Below, in pieces: positions 53,907-62,896 of a DNA stretch of 64,000 nucleotides. Origin of the DNA: Leisingera aquaemixtae (GTDB lineage Bacteria > Pseudomonadota > Alphaproteobacteria > Rhodobacterales > Rhodobacteraceae); the NCBI RefSeq assembly GCF_001458395.1, contig NZ_CYSR01000011.1, positions 124,001 through 188,000 of the forward strand. Direction: 5' to 3'. The notes below the pieces were generated by a model, which was given only the letters and a program-made list of their open reading frames with translations, ran no database searches and was not told the DNA's origin. Position 1 is the first letter of the stretch, and each line of letters starts with the position of its first letter. The translations under genes and the position numbers were made by a program.

Positions 53907-54910
53907 GCGGCGGCCCCGGTCCGGGCCAGTTCGCTCGCGGTTTCCTCAATCAGCGCCGCCAGGCTCTCCCCGCGCGCCCGCGCGGCAAAGTTCAGCTGCA
54001 TCCGGTGGCTCAGCACCGGTTTCGCCATGTCCAGCACGTCCTCTGCGTTGGGCGCCAGCCGCCCCTGCAACAGCGCCCGCGCCCGCACCGCCAGCATCAA
54101 GGCCTGCGCCGCCCGCGGCCCCGGCCCCCAGGCGACGGTCTGCGCCACGTGGTCAGAGACGCCGGGTTCTTCGGGGCGGAAGGCGCGCACCAGATCCAGG
54201 ATCATCTCCACCACCGACTCGCCCACCGGCATCCGCCGCAGCAGGGCCTGCGCCGCGATCAGCTCTGCGGCGGTAAACACCTGATAGGCCTGCTCTTCCT
54301 CGGCCCCGGTGGTGGCCAGCAGAATATCCCGCTCGGTCGCGCGGTCCGGGTAATTCACGTCGATCTGCAACAGGAACCGGTCCAGCTGCGCCTCCGGCAG
54401 CGGATAGGTGCCTTCCTGCTCGATCGGGTTCTGGGTCGCCAGCACATGGAACGGCGCCCCCAGCGAACGGTCCTCGCCCGCCACCGTCACCATCCGCTCC
54501 TGCATCGCCTGCAGCAGCGCCGACTGGGTGCGCGGGCTGGCGCGGTTGATCTCATCCGCCATCAAAAGCTGGCAGAACACCGGCCCCGGCACAAACCGGA
54601 ACGAACGGTGCCCGTCGGCGGCGGTGTCCAGCACCTCGGAGCCCAGAATGTCGGCGGGCATCAGATCGGGCGTGAACTGGATCCGGTTGCCATCCAGCCC
54701 CATCACCGTGCTCAGCGTCTCCACCAGCCGGGTCTTGCCGAGGCCGGGCAAACCGATCAGCAGCCCGTGGCCGCCGCAGAGCAGCACCGAGAGCGTGAGG
54801 TCCACCACCCGCTCCTGTCCGATAAAGCGCCTGGTGATCGACGCGCGCGCCTCTTGCAGCTTGGCTTCCAGCGCTTCGATACCGGCCAGCAGATCGTCCG
54901 TTTCAGGCAT
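53903..54910 (-). CDS. MoxR-family AAA ATPase
   Basis: This 335-residue AAA+ chaperone has Walker A GLPGLGKTRLVETLS at about residue 54, Walker B LLMADEINRASPRTQ, sensor-1 LATQNPIEQEGTYPLPEAQLDRF, and the MoxR C-terminal lid. It is first in a four-gene operon (moxR, DUF58, DUF4159, large membrane protein). The ATG at 54910 begins the MPETDDLLAG start; the longer upstream frame is not coding. It is divergent from the DUF1285 gene over 52 bp. Confidence 0.95.
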   Translation of the reverse strand: MPETDDLLAGIEALEAKLQEARASITRRFIGQERVVDLTLSVLLCGGHGLLIGLPGLGKTRLVETLSTVMGLDGNRIQFTPDLMPADILGSEVLDTAADGHRSFRFVPGPVFCQLLMADEINRASPRTQSALLQAMQERMVTVAGEDRSLGAPFHVLATQNPIEQEGTYPLPEAQLDRFLLQIDVNYPDRATERDILLATTGAEEEQAYQVFTAAELIAAQALLRRMPVGESVVEMILDLVRAFRPEEPGVSDHVAQTVAWGPGPRAAQALMLAVRARALLQGRLAPNAEDVLDMAKPVLSHRMQLNFAARARGESLAALIEETASELARTGAAA

Positions 54911-54962
54911 GACATTCCTCGTTTCCCGGATGTATGCTGTTACTCTATCGTGCTGACAGGAA

Positions 54963-55559
54963 ATGGCAAAAGCAATGAGCGGACAAAAACCTGTGACACC
55001 CGATGCCGAAGGCCTTGCCGCGGCGGCAAAAGCGGCCGGCAAGGGCAGGGGATTGCCGCCTGTCCACCTGTGGAACCCGCCGTTCTGCGGCGATCTGGAC
55101 ATCCGCATCGCCCGCGACGGCAGCTGGCATTACCTCGGCACCCCGTTCACCCGGTTCGAACTGGTCAAGCTGTTTGCCTCCATCCTCAAACTGGAGGACG
55201 GCAAGTACTACCTTGTAACGCCTGTCGAAAAGGTCGGTATCACCGTCGAGGACGCGCCCTTTGTGGCGGTGGATTTCGATGCGGCCGGGCAGGGGCGCGC
55301 GCAGGTGATCACCTTCACCACCAATATCGGCGACACCGCGGCGGCGGGGCCGGAGCATCCGGTCCGGGTGGCGCGCAATGGCGATAGCGGCGAACCTGCG
55401 CCTTATGTGATGATCCGCGCAGGCCTTGAGGCGCTGATCGACCGCAAGAGCTTCTACCGGCTGGCGGAGCTGGGCGAACACCACGATGACTGGTTCGGCG
55501 TCTGGTCCGGCGGGGAATTCTTCCCGCTGATTCCGTCTGCCGAGCTGGACGAAAGCTGA
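54963..55559 (+). CDS. DUF1285 family protein
   Basis: This 198-residue cytosolic protein of the DUF1285 family is common in alphaproteobacteria and of unknown function. The conserved part is PPVHLWNPPFCGDLDIRIARDGSWHYLGTPFTR, then KYYLVTPVEKVGI and a late RASFYRLAELG-like stretch (DRKSFYRLAELG). The start may be ATG 54963 or ATG 54975 (MSGQKPV); the former is used here. It is divergent from moxR. Confidence 0.9.
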   Translation: MAKAMSGQKPVTPDAEGLAAAAKAAGKGRGLPPVHLWNPPFCGDLDIRIARDGSWHYLGTPFTRFELVKLFASILKLEDGKYYLVTPVEKVGITVEDAPFVAVDFDAAGQGRAQVITFTTNIGDTAAAGPEHPVRVARNGDSGEPAPYVMIRAGLEALIDRKSFYRLAELGEHHDDWFGVWSGGEFFPLIPSAELDES

Positions 55560-55769
55560 CAACCCCCGGCACTTTGCCAGCCTGCCTTCCACCCGAAAGG
55601 CCGGGCGCTGCCCGCTGCGGTCTGCCGCTGGCAGCTGAAGCCTGGCAGACAGGCGGCGGAAACCGGCCAACCCGCGGTTAACGAAAGTTTAACATGAAAA
55701 TTCTGCTCTTTTGACGCCTTGGCTGGCCCGCCCTGCGGCGCTAGACCAACAGTCAACAAGGAGAATCCT
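55560..55769. other. Intergenic region before hydroxypyruvate isomerase
   Basis: This 210-bp gap has no gene. It includes an imperfect hairpin of the TCTGCC/GGCAGA type at about 55619-55655 and an AT-rich stretch (GTTAACGAAAGTTTAACATG, 55676-55695) likely to hold the promoter of the next gene. Confidence 0.4.
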
Positions 55770-56522
55770 ATGCCCCGCTTCGCGGCCAACATTTCGATGC
55801 TGTTTGCCGAGCTGCCCTATCTCGACCGGTTCCAGGCCGCCGCCGCCGCCGGGTTCGAGGCGGTAGAGATCCTCTATCCCTATGAGCTGGCCGCCAAGGA
55901 AACCCAGCGCGCGCTGCTGGCCAACGGGCTGCAGCTGTTGCTGATCAACGCGCCGCCGCCGAATTACACCGGCGGCATGCCCGGCTATGCAGCAGTGCCG
56001 GAGGGCATCGACCGCTTCCAGCGCGACATCCGCCGGGTGCTGCGCTACGCCGAGGCGCTGAAGGCGGGCAAGATCCACGTGATGGCGGGCTATGCCAAGG
56101 GCGCCGCGGCGCAGCAGACCTTTGTCGAAAACCTGCAATGGGCCGCCGACCGGGCGCCGGAACAGCAGTTCACCATCGAGCCTTTGAACAGCGGCGACCA
56201 GCCTGGCTATTTCCTCGATGACTACAGCCTGGCGGTAGAGGTGCTGGACGCGGTGGACCGGCCCAATGTCGGCTTGCAGTATGACGCCTACCACGCCCAG
56301 CTGATCCACGGCGACGCGGCCAAGGTGTGGGAGACCTTCGGCAGCCGCGCGGTGCATGTGCAGATCGGCGCCGCGCCGGGCCGCTGCGAGCCGGGCACCG
56401 GGCCGGTGGACTTCCAAAGGCTGTTCGCGGCCATCGACGCCAGCGGCTACGACGGCTGGGTCAGCGCCGAATACACCCCCTCCACCCGGCGCACCGAAGA
56501 CAGCCTGGGCTGGATGCGCTGA
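55770..56522 (+). CDS. Hydroxypyruvate isomerase family protein
   Basis: This 250-residue TIM-barrel protein of the Hyi/OtnI family interconverts hydroxypyruvate and tartronate semialdehyde, or acts on 2-oxo-tetronate. Motifs are NISMLFAELPYLDRF at the start, FEAVEILYPYE, MAGYAKGA, FTIEPLNSGDQPGYFLDD (metal Glu) and QYDAYHAQLIHGD. The ATG at 55770 is preceded by AAGGAG; a longer frame upstream is not coding. No glyoxylate-carboligase gene is adjacent, so the exact substrate is open. Confidence 0.88.
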   Translation: MPRFAANISMLFAELPYLDRFQAAAAAGFEAVEILYPYELAAKETQRALLANGLQLLLINAPPPNYTGGMPGYAAVPEGIDRFQRDIRRVLRYAEALKAGKIHVMAGYAKGAAAQQTFVENLQWAADRAPEQQFTIEPLNSGDQPGYFLDDYSLAVEVLDAVDRPNVGLQYDAYHAQLIHGDAAKVWETFGSRAVHVQIGAAPGRCEPGTGPVDFQRLFAAIDASGYDGWVSAEYTPSTRRTEDSLGWMR

Positions 56523-56611
56523 GCCGCCGCAGGGCGGGAACACATTCGTGAATTGAAATGTGATGCGGCGGGCGTCATAAGGCAGGGGTGAGTCGACCAA
56601 GGAGGCCGCCG

Positions 56612-56848
56612 ATGCTGCCCGCCCGTTTTGCACCTGTATTGTTCAGCCTGATCCTGTCGGGGCTGATGTCCTGCATCGTGACCTGCGTCGCGACCTGGAA
56701 GGCGCTGGGGTTCACCGCCGGATTGACCGCGGCTTGGATGCAGGCCTGGTCGCTCAGCTGGCCCATTGCCTTTGCCGTCGCCTTTACCGCCGCGCCGCTG
56801 GTGCGCCGGCTGGTGGCGAAATTGGTCAAACAGCCGCTGCCGGGCTGA
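56612..56848 (+). CDS. DUF2798 membrane protein
   Basis: This 78-residue protein has two hydrophobic helices (about 8-27 and 45-62) and a C-terminal RRLVAKLV pattern typical of DUF2798. Function unknown. The ATG at 56612 is supported by AAGGAGG six bases upstream; a start eight codons earlier is possible. A family B repeat follows. Confidence 0.82.
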   Translation: MLPARFAPVLFSLILSGLMSCIVTCVATWKALGFTAGLTAAWMQAWSLSWPIAFAVAFTAAPLVRRLVAKLVKQPLPG

Positions 56849-56861
56849 GCGCCGCAGCGGC

Positions 56862-56938
56862 GGCTCCCTCCCGCCCGCTGCCCGCTGCATCGCAGATGCA
56901 GCAGCAGCCGTTGGGCCGCGCGCCGCTGGCGCGGCGCA
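56862..56938 (+). repeat. Palindromic repeat family B, copy 5
   Basis: GCTCCCTCCCGCCCGC, then a perfect CTGCATC-g-CAGATGCAG-type hairpin, CCGTTGGGCC, and the GCGCGCCGC-tgg-GCGGCGC hairpin. It lies just after the DUF2798 stop and before the convergent lipoprotein gene. Confidence 0.7.
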
Positions 56939-56957
56939 GATGCGCCCGGTGCCGCTG

Positions 56958-57221
56958 TCAGTTCAGGCAGAGAAACAGGTCGTAATTCGTTCTGGCCGCT
57001 GAATCCTTGCGCGCGGAGGCATGTTCGGCCTGCTTCCCATGCCCCTTGCGGCAGATCCGGTCCGCCTCCTGCGCCGCCGCTTTCAGCGCCCAATGCCGCG
57101 GGTGATGCTGCGGCGTGGCGATGGTCACGCTGTCGCCATTATACTCCGTAACCGCGGGGCGGATGTGATGCGCGCAGCCGCCCGCCGCAGCGAGCGCGCT
57201 GATAAAAAACAGTGTTTTCAA
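56958..57221 (-). CDS. Small putative lipoprotein
   Basis: This 87-residue protein has a short signal peptide (MKTLFFISALAAAGGC) ending in a lipobox-like AGGC, so it is probably acylated and anchored in a membrane. The mature part has two cysteines, in ADRICRKGHGK and at the very C-terminus (LFLC). No family is named with confidence. It ends just before a family B repeat and starts 94 bp from the polA 3' end, on the same strand as polA. Confidence 0.7.
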   Translation of the reverse strand: MKTLFFISALAAAGGCAHHIRPAVTEYNGDSVTIATPQHHPRHWALKAAAQEADRICRKGHGKQAEHASARKDSAARTNYDLFLCLN

Positions 57222-57315
57222 TGGTCCGTCCTGAAATATCCGGTCTCAATCCCGGGGCCTCAGCCGCGTGCGGCGGCGGCCCCGGGCACAGGCATTCCAG
57301 CCCGGCTGCGCTGTG

Positions 57316-60126
57316 TCAATGCGCCTCGGCCCAGTTCCGGCCGCGGCCGGCATCCACCACCAGTTTCACGTCCAGATGCACCGCCGGATCGGCGGCATTC
57401 TCCATCACCTCGCGGGCGGCGGCGATGGTCTCCTCCACGGCCGCCTCCGGCACTTCGAACAAAAGTTCGTCATGCACCTGCAGCAGCATCCGCGCGGGCA
57501 GATGGGCAATCGCCTCCGGCATCCGGATCATCGCCCGGCGGATCACATCCGCTGCGGTGCCCTGGATCGGCGCGTTGATCGCCGCGCGCTTGGCAAAGCC
57601 CGCCTTCGGCCCCTTGGCGTTGATCTCCGCGGTGTGGATCTTGCGCCCGAACAGGGTCTGCACATAGCCATGCTCCTTGGCGAATTCCACCGTCGAATCC
57701 ATATACTTGCGGATGCCGGGGAAGCGCTCGAAATAGCGGTCGATGAAGCCTTGGGCGTCTTTGCGCGGAATGCGCAGGTTGCGCGCCAGGCCAAAGCCGG
57801 AAATGCCGTAGATCACACCGAAGTTGATCGCCTTCGCCTGACGGCGGATCTCCGGCGTCATCTCCTCCAGCGGCACCCCGAACATCTCTGAGGCGGTCAG
57901 GGCGTGAATGTCCTGACCCTCGGCAAAGGCCTGCTGCAGCGTCTCGATCCCGGCCATATGGGCCAGGATGCGCAGTTCGATCTGGCTGTAGTCGAGCGAC
58001 AGCAGCACATTGCCCTCTTCCGCCACAAACGCCTCGCGGATGCGCCGCCCCTCTTCGGTGCGGACGGGGATATTCTGCAGGTTCGGATCGGTCGAGGCCA
58101 TGCGCCCGGTGCTCGCCCCGGTCTGGGCATAGGATGTATGCACCCGCCCGGTGTCCGGATTGATATGGTCCTGCAGCGCATCCGTGTAGGTCGACTTCAG
58201 CTTGCTGAGCTGCCGCCAGTCCAAGACCCGCCGGGGCAGGTCATGTTCGGTCGCCAGATCCTCCAGGATATCGGCGCCGGTGGAGTACTTGCCGTTCTTG
58301 CCGCGCTTGCCGCCTTCCAGCCCCATCTTGTCGAACAGGATCTCGCCCAGCTGCGCAGGCGAGCCGACGTTGAAGGTCTCGCCCGCGAGTTCATGGATCT
58401 CCGCTTCCAGACCGGCCATCTTCTGGGCAAAGGCATTGGACATGCGGGAAAGCGTATCGCGGTCCACCTTGATGCCGTTGCGCTCCATCTCCGCCAGAAC
58501 CGGCACCAGCGGCCGCTCCAGCGTTTCATAGACCGTCGTCACCCGCTCCTGATGCAGCTGCGGCTTGAAGGCCTGCCACAGCCGCAACGTGATGTCGGCG
58601 TCCTCGGCGGCATAAGGCACCGCGTCCTCAATCGGCACCCGGTCAAAGGTGATCGCCGATTTGCCGGTCCCCAGCAGCGGCTTGATCGGGATCGGCGTGT
58701 GATCCAGATAGCGCTCCGACAGCGCATCCATGCCATGCCCGTGCAGGCCCGCGTGCAGCGCATAGGACATCAGCATGGTGTCGTCGATCGGCGCCACATC
58801 CACCCCGTAGCGGTGCAGGATCTTGGCGTCGTATTTCATGTTCTGGCCGATCTTCAGGATCGCCGGATCCTCCAGAACGTCTTTCAGCATCGCGACCGCT
58901 TCTTCCAGCGGCATCTGCCCCTCCGACAGGCCTTCGCCGCCGAACAGGTCATCGCCCCCGGCCTTATGCGCCAAGGGGATATAGCAGGCCTCGCCCGCCT
59001 CCACGCACAGCGAGATGCCGACCAGATCGACGACCATCTCATCCAGACCCGTGGTCTCGGTGTCCACCGCCACCCAGCCGCGCTCGCGGATGCGGTCCAC
59101 CCAGACCTGCAGGGCGGCAGCGTCGCGGACGCATTCGTATTTGTCCTTGTCAAAGGGCACCGCTTCCGGCGCCTCTGCCGCCGCGGAAACCGGCGCTGCG
59201 GCGGGCGCCTCCGGGATTGCCGGCGCCGCAACGCCCAGCCGGTCGGCCATGCGCTTGGACAGGGTGCGGAACTCCATCTCGGTCAGGAAGGTCATCAGAG
59301 TGTCCGCGTCCGGCTCCATCACCTCCAGATCATCCAGGGTGAAGTCCAGCTCCATATCGCAGTCCAGTTGCACCAGCTTCTTCGACAGCTCGATCTGATC
59401 CCGCATCTCGATCAGCGTCTGGCGGCGCTTGGGCTGCTTGATCTCCTCGGCCCGGTCCAGCAATTCCTCAAGCGAGCCGAACTCGTTGATCAGCAGCGCG
59501 GCGGTCTTGATCCCGATCCCCGGCGCGCCGGGCACGTTGTCAACGCTGTCGCCTGCCAGCGCCTGCACATCCACCACCCGGTCGGGGCCGACGCCGAATT
59601 TCTCCACCACGCCGTCGCTGTCGATGCGTTTGTTCTTCATCGCATCCAGCATCTCGACGCCGCCGCCAACCAGCTGCATCAGGTCCTTGTCCGACGAGAT
59701 GATCGTCACCCGCCCGCCGGCCTCGCGCGCCTGGCAGGCCAGCGTGGCGATGATGTCATCGGCCTCGAAACCTTCGACTTCCTTGCAGGCGATGTTGAAG
59801 GCCTTGGTCGCCTCGCGGGTCAGGGGGAACTGCGGCACCAGATCCTCCGGCGCGGGCGGGCGGTTGGCCTTGTACTGATCATACATCTCGTTGCGGAAGG
59901 ACATGCCGGAATGGTCAAAGATCACCGCCACATGGGTCGGCGCATCCGGGCCCTTGTTGTCCTCCACCTGCTTGAACAGCATGTTGCAAAAGCCGGCGAC
60001 GGCCCCGATCGGCAGCCCGTCGGATTTGCGAGTCAAGGGCGGCAGCGCGTGATAGGCGCGGAAGATGAAGGCCGAGCCGTCGATCAGATGCAGATGGCAG
60101 CCCTTGCCGAATGTTGTCCCGCTCAT
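57316..60126 (-). CDS. polA: DNA polymerase I
   Basis: PolA fills gaps and replaces RNA primers. The 936-residue protein has the 5'-3' exonuclease domain (about 10-300, LIDGSAFIFRAYHA, DDIIATLA and GDSVDNVPGAPGIG). The 3'-5' exonuclease domain is intact, with the VDTETTGLDEM acidic pair at about residue 365. Polymerase motifs are TGRMASTDPNLQNIP, LDYSQIELR and VHDELLFE. The ATG at 60126 begins the MSGTTFGKG start. Proofreading residues are present, unlike in some bacteria. A LexA-like box may lie upstream. Confidence 0.97.
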   Translation of the reverse strand: MSGTTFGKGCHLHLIDGSAFIFRAYHALPPLTRKSDGLPIGAVAGFCNMLFKQVEDNKGPDAPTHVAVIFDHSGMSFRNEMYDQYKANRPPAPEDLVPQFPLTREATKAFNIACKEVEGFEADDIIATLACQAREAGGRVTIISSDKDLMQLVGGGVEMLDAMKNKRIDSDGVVEKFGVGPDRVVDVQALAGDSVDNVPGAPGIGIKTAALLINEFGSLEELLDRAEEIKQPKRRQTLIEMRDQIELSKKLVQLDCDMELDFTLDDLEVMEPDADTLMTFLTEMEFRTLSKRMADRLGVAAPAIPEAPAAAPVSAAAEAPEAVPFDKDKYECVRDAAALQVWVDRIRERGWVAVDTETTGLDEMVVDLVGISLCVEAGEACYIPLAHKAGGDDLFGGEGLSEGQMPLEEAVAMLKDVLEDPAILKIGQNMKYDAKILHRYGVDVAPIDDTMLMSYALHAGLHGHGMDALSERYLDHTPIPIKPLLGTGKSAITFDRVPIEDAVPYAAEDADITLRLWQAFKPQLHQERVTTVYETLERPLVPVLAEMERNGIKVDRDTLSRMSNAFAQKMAGLEAEIHELAGETFNVGSPAQLGEILFDKMGLEGGKRGKNGKYSTGADILEDLATEHDLPRRVLDWRQLSKLKSTYTDALQDHINPDTGRVHTSYAQTGASTGRMASTDPNLQNIPVRTEEGRRIREAFVAEEGNVLLSLDYSQIELRILAHMAGIETLQQAFAEGQDIHALTASEMFGVPLEEMTPEIRRQAKAINFGVIYGISGFGLARNLRIPRKDAQGFIDRYFERFPGIRKYMDSTVEFAKEHGYVQTLFGRKIHTAEINAKGPKAGFAKRAAINAPIQGTAADVIRRAMIRMPEAIAHLPARMLLQVHDELLFEVPEAAVEETIAAAREVMENAADPAVHLDVKLVVDAGRGRNWAEAH

Positions 60127-60152
60127 GTGCGCCGCGCTCCCGTTGGAAATCC

Positions 60153-60167
60153 GTTCGTGTTCTGTTT
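60153..60167 (-). promoter_or_regulatory. Weak LexA-like box upstream of polA
   Basis: On the plus strand GTTC-N7-GTTT lies 27 bp before the polA start. It matches the alphaproteobacterial LexA consensus GTTC-N7-GTTC at seven of eight conserved positions. It lies in the polA/SDR divergent gap. PolA is not usually SOS-regulated, so it may be chance. Confidence 0.2.
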
Positions 60168-60331
60168 CCCGGTTATCGGTGATCCTGCGGGGAAGGGCAA
60201 TTGCCGTTTGCCGCCGGCGGCGGGAACCGGCAGCGGCGGTCCGGCGCCGTCTCGCGCCGCCCATGTTCCAGCCGCGGCCCGCCTGTGATAGACCTGCGGC
60301 CTCCCTTCATTGCACAGCAGGATCGAACCCC

Positions 60332-61039
60332 ATGCAGCTCAACGGAAAAACGGTCATTGTCACGGGCGGCAGCGATGGCATCGGCAAGCACATCTGCCTG
60401 AAACTGGCGGCCGAGGGCTGCAAGCTGGCCATTCTGGGCCGCAACCAGGCGCGGCTGGACCAGGCGGCAGGGGAGGCCCGCAGCCTCGGCGCCCCTGAGG
60501 CGCGCAGCTACGGGGCGGACATGACCGATCCGGCGGCGATTGCGGCTGCCGCGGCAGACATCCTGCGGGACTTCGGCAGCGTCGATATCCTGATCAACAA
60601 TGCGGGCATCTGGCACAAGGCGGGGCCGCTCGACAGCATTCCGGAGGACATGCTGATGGCCACAGTGCAGACCAACCTGACCGGCCTGATGCAACTGACC
60701 CGCCACCTGCTGCCCGCCCTGCGCACCCGTGATGAGGCCGCGATTCTGAACGTCGCCTCCAAATCCGGGGTGGCCGCCCAGGCGGGGCAGTCGGTCTACA
60801 CCGCCACCAAATACGGCGTGCGCGGCTTTACCGATGTGCTAAAGCTGGATGAGGCGGAGACCGGCGTGCGCGTCGCGGGCCTGTATCAAAGCGGCACCAA
60901 CACCGGCATGTTCGCCAAGGCAGGCGAAGACGTCCCCAACCACATCTTCACAGAGCCGGAGGATCTGGCCGATGTGGTGGTTTTCATGCTGTCGCGCCCG
61001 CCGAAACTGTGGATGCACGAGGTGCGGGTCGAGCTGTAA
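60332..61039 (+). CDS. Short-chain dehydrogenase/reductase
   Basis: This 235-residue classical SDR has the cofactor loop TGGSDGIGKHI, NNAGIW, catalytic Ser in NVASKSG and YTATKYG (Tyr-x3-Lys). The second-strand residue after AILGRN is arginine, suggesting NADP(H). The substrate is unknown. The ATG at 60332 begins MQLNGKTVIVTGG. It is divergent from polA. Confidence 0.88.
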   Translation: MQLNGKTVIVTGGSDGIGKHICLKLAAEGCKLAILGRNQARLDQAAGEARSLGAPEARSYGADMTDPAAIAAAAADILRDFGSVDILINNAGIWHKAGPLDSIPEDMLMATVQTNLTGLMQLTRHLLPALRTRDEAAILNVASKSGVAAQAGQSVYTATKYGVRGFTDVLKLDEAETGVRVAGLYQSGTNTGMFAKAGEDVPNHIFTEPEDLADVVVFMLSRPPKLWMHEVRVEL

Positions 61040-61082
61040 GCGCAGCACAGCCTGCTGCCGGGGGGCGCCGCGGGGCAGGGGC

Positions 61083-61568
61083 CTAGAACACCCCCATGCT
61101 GAGGCCCGCCCCCAAGGCCAGCCCCAGGTCGCTGCAGGCCTCCAGCTGATCCTCGGGGATCACCTTTTCTGCCAAAATGGCCTCCGGCGTCTGCGCATGG
61201 GTGCAAATAATCAGCGGCGCCTGCACCTCTTTCAAGCGCCATCCGGTGGCAATGCGGGCGGTCTGGCGGGCGGCGTTTTCCCCGTCCGATCCGGCGCAGA
61301 CCATCTGCGCATAGGGCCGCCCCTCGATCTCTCCCAGCACCGGGTAATAGCAGCGGTCGAAGAAGTCCTTCATCGGGCCGGACAGCGCCGCCAGGTTCTC
61401 CGGCGCGCAGAAGATATAGCCGCTTGCGGCCAGCAGATCCTCCGGCCCGGCGTCTTCGGCCCGTTTCAGGACGGTCCCGATCTCCTCCCGCGCCGCCGCT
61501 GCCGCAGCCTCCGCCATCTGGCGGCTGCCACCGGTGCGTGTGTGGTAAACGATCAAGAGCTGTGCCAT
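61083..61568 (-). CDS. Flavodoxin/NADPH-dependent FMN reductase-like protein
   Basis: This 161-residue flavodoxin-fold protein begins MAQLLIVYHTRTGGSRQMAEA, with the FMN phosphate loop HTRTGGSRQ. It continues with FCAPENLAALSGPMKDFFDRCYY, the family's second FMN contact. An electron-transfer or quinone-reductase role is likely, but the partner is unknown. The ATG at 61568 is chosen for the loop-adjacent start. It is followed upstream (to 61699) by a pair of AT-rich palindromes. Confidence 0.85.
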   Translation of the reverse strand: MAQLLIVYHTRTGGSRQMAEAAAAAAREEIGTVLKRAEDAGPEDLLAASGYIFCAPENLAALSGPMKDFFDRCYYPVLGEIEGRPYAQMVCAGSDGENAARQTARIATGWRLKEVQAPLIICTHAQTPEAILAEKVIPEDQLEACSDLGLALGAGLSMGVF

Positions 61569-61616
61569 CGCTGCCGCCCGCCTGTTCCGCTCCCGCGGCA
61601 GCTTACCGGGCGCCTG

Positions 61617-61661
61617 CAAATTTCTTCAAAGAAATTTGGCCGGAAAATTCGAATTTTCCGG
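61617..61661. repeat. Two tandem AT-rich palindromes
   Basis: CAAATTTCTT-ca-AAGAAATTTG (61617-61638) is followed after one base by the perfect 22-bp palindrome with half-site CCGGAAAATTC (61640-61661). Both are AT-rich islands in a GC-rich genome and may act as terminators for the gene at 61700 or as binding sites. I saw no other copy in the window. Confidence 0.8.
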
Positions 61662-61699
61662 GACCCGGCCTCCGCCTGAACGGTGTCACGCTGCCCGGG

Positions 61700-61882
61700 T
61701 CACTCCGCCGCCTTGGCCGTGTCCCGGTAGACGTATTTGCAGTCGCAATAGGGGCATTCCACGAAATTCTCGTCCTCGGGGATCAGCAGATACACCCGCG
61801 GATGCCCCAGCGCGCCTTCGCTGCCGTCACAGGCCACCTTGCGGCTGTCCACGATCTTGGTTTCCGGCGCTTCGATGCTCAT
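61700..61882 (-). CDS. Zinc-finger domain protein (zf-CHCC)
   Basis: This 60-residue protein has the zf-CHCC pattern: a Cys in [17 protein letters not shown] plus [12 protein letters not shown] at the C-terminus. It is the bacterial relative of the complex I subunit NDUFS6, which binds zinc. The ATG at 61882 fits the family start ([11 protein letters not shown]). It lies before the divergent ABC ATPase gene, with about 70 bp between their starts. Confidence 0.85.
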   Translation of the reverse strand: MSIEAPETKIVDSRKVACDGSEGALGHPRVYLLIPEDENFVECPYCDCKYVYRDTAKAAE

Positions 61883-61953
61883 GGCTGGCAGTCCTTTCGG
61901 TTTTCGGCTAGGCGCATTTATGAGCCAAGCAAATACCGGGGGCAAGAGCGGCG

Positions 61954-62886
61954 ATGAGCGCAGATGCAATCCAACTCAAAGCTTTGCGCAAAATCTATGG
62001 CGGCTATAAAGGCCAGCCCGAGAAACACGCGCTGAAGGGGGTCGATCTGACGGTGCCGCGCGGCTCCGTCTTTGGCCTCTTGGGGCCCAATGGTGCGGGC
62101 AAGTCGACGCTGATCAACATCCTGGCGGGGCTGGTGCGCAAGACTTCCGGCAAGGTGACGATCTGGGGCTTTGACCAGGACGAAAACCCGCGCCAGAGCC
62201 GCGCCGCCATCGGGGTGATGCCGCAGGAGCTGAACCTGGACCCGTTCTTCACCCCGCGCGGCGCGCTGGAGGTGCAGGCAGGGCTTTACGGCGTGCCCAA
62301 GCACGAGCGCCACAGCGACGAGATCCTGCGCATGGTGGGGCTGGAGGACAAGGCGGAGGCCTATGCCCGCACGCTGTCCGGCGGCATGCGGCGGCGGCTC
62401 TTGCTGGGCAAGGCGCTGGTCCACCGCCCGAGCGTGCTGGTGCTGGATGAGCCGACGGCGGGCGTCGACATCGAGCTGCGCCAGATGCTGTGGGAGAACA
62501 TCCGCAAACTGAACGCGCAAGGCATGACCATCATCCTCACCACCCACTATCTGGAGGAGGCGGAGGAGATGTGCGACGAGATCGCCATCATCAACCAGGG
62601 CGAGGTGGTGGCGCGCGACAGCAAGGCCAGCCTGCTGGGCCGGCTGGATGCCAAGACCATGGTGGTGCAGCCGGCAGAGCCCGCCGCGGCGCTGCCGCAG
62701 GGCGAGGGGATAGAGGCCAGCCTGCGCGAAGACGGTGCCGTGGTGCTGCGCTACCGCAGCCAGGCGACCAGCGCCGAGGACGTGCTGTCCGCGGTCCGCG
62801 CCGCCGGGATCAGCATCCGCGATGTGAAAACCGAAGAGGCGGACCTAGAGGATGTGTTCCTGTCGCTGACGAAGTCGGTGTCATAA
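61954..62886 (+). CDS. ABC transporter ATP-binding protein, DrrA/CcmA type
   Basis: This 310-residue ATPase has Walker [12 protein letters not shown] near residue 46, Q-loop [13 protein letters not shown], signature [10 protein letters not shown] and Walker [14 protein letters not shown]-loop [12 protein letters not shown] and the DrrA-type C-terminal domain follow. Such ATPases usually sit beside an ABC-2 permease (YadG/YadH-type), but none follows here: a family A repeat and then an unrelated gene come next. The permease may lie elsewhere. Confidence 0.92.
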   Translation: MSADAIQLKALRKIYGGYKGQPEKHALKGVDLTVPRGSVFGLLGPNGAGKSTLINILAGLVRKTSGKVTIWGFDQDENPRQSRAAIGVMPQELNLDPFFTPRGALEVQAGLYGVPKHERHSDEILRMVGLEDKAEAYARTLSGGMRRRLLLGKALVHRPSVLVLDEPTAGVDIELRQMLWENIRKLNAQGMTIILTTHYLEEAEEMCDEIAIINQGEVVARDSKASLLGRLDAKTMVVQPAEPAAALPQGEGIEASLREDGAVVLRYRSQATSAEDVLSAVRAAGISIRDVKTEEADLEDVFLSLTKSVS

Positions 62887-62896
62887 TTTCCATTTG

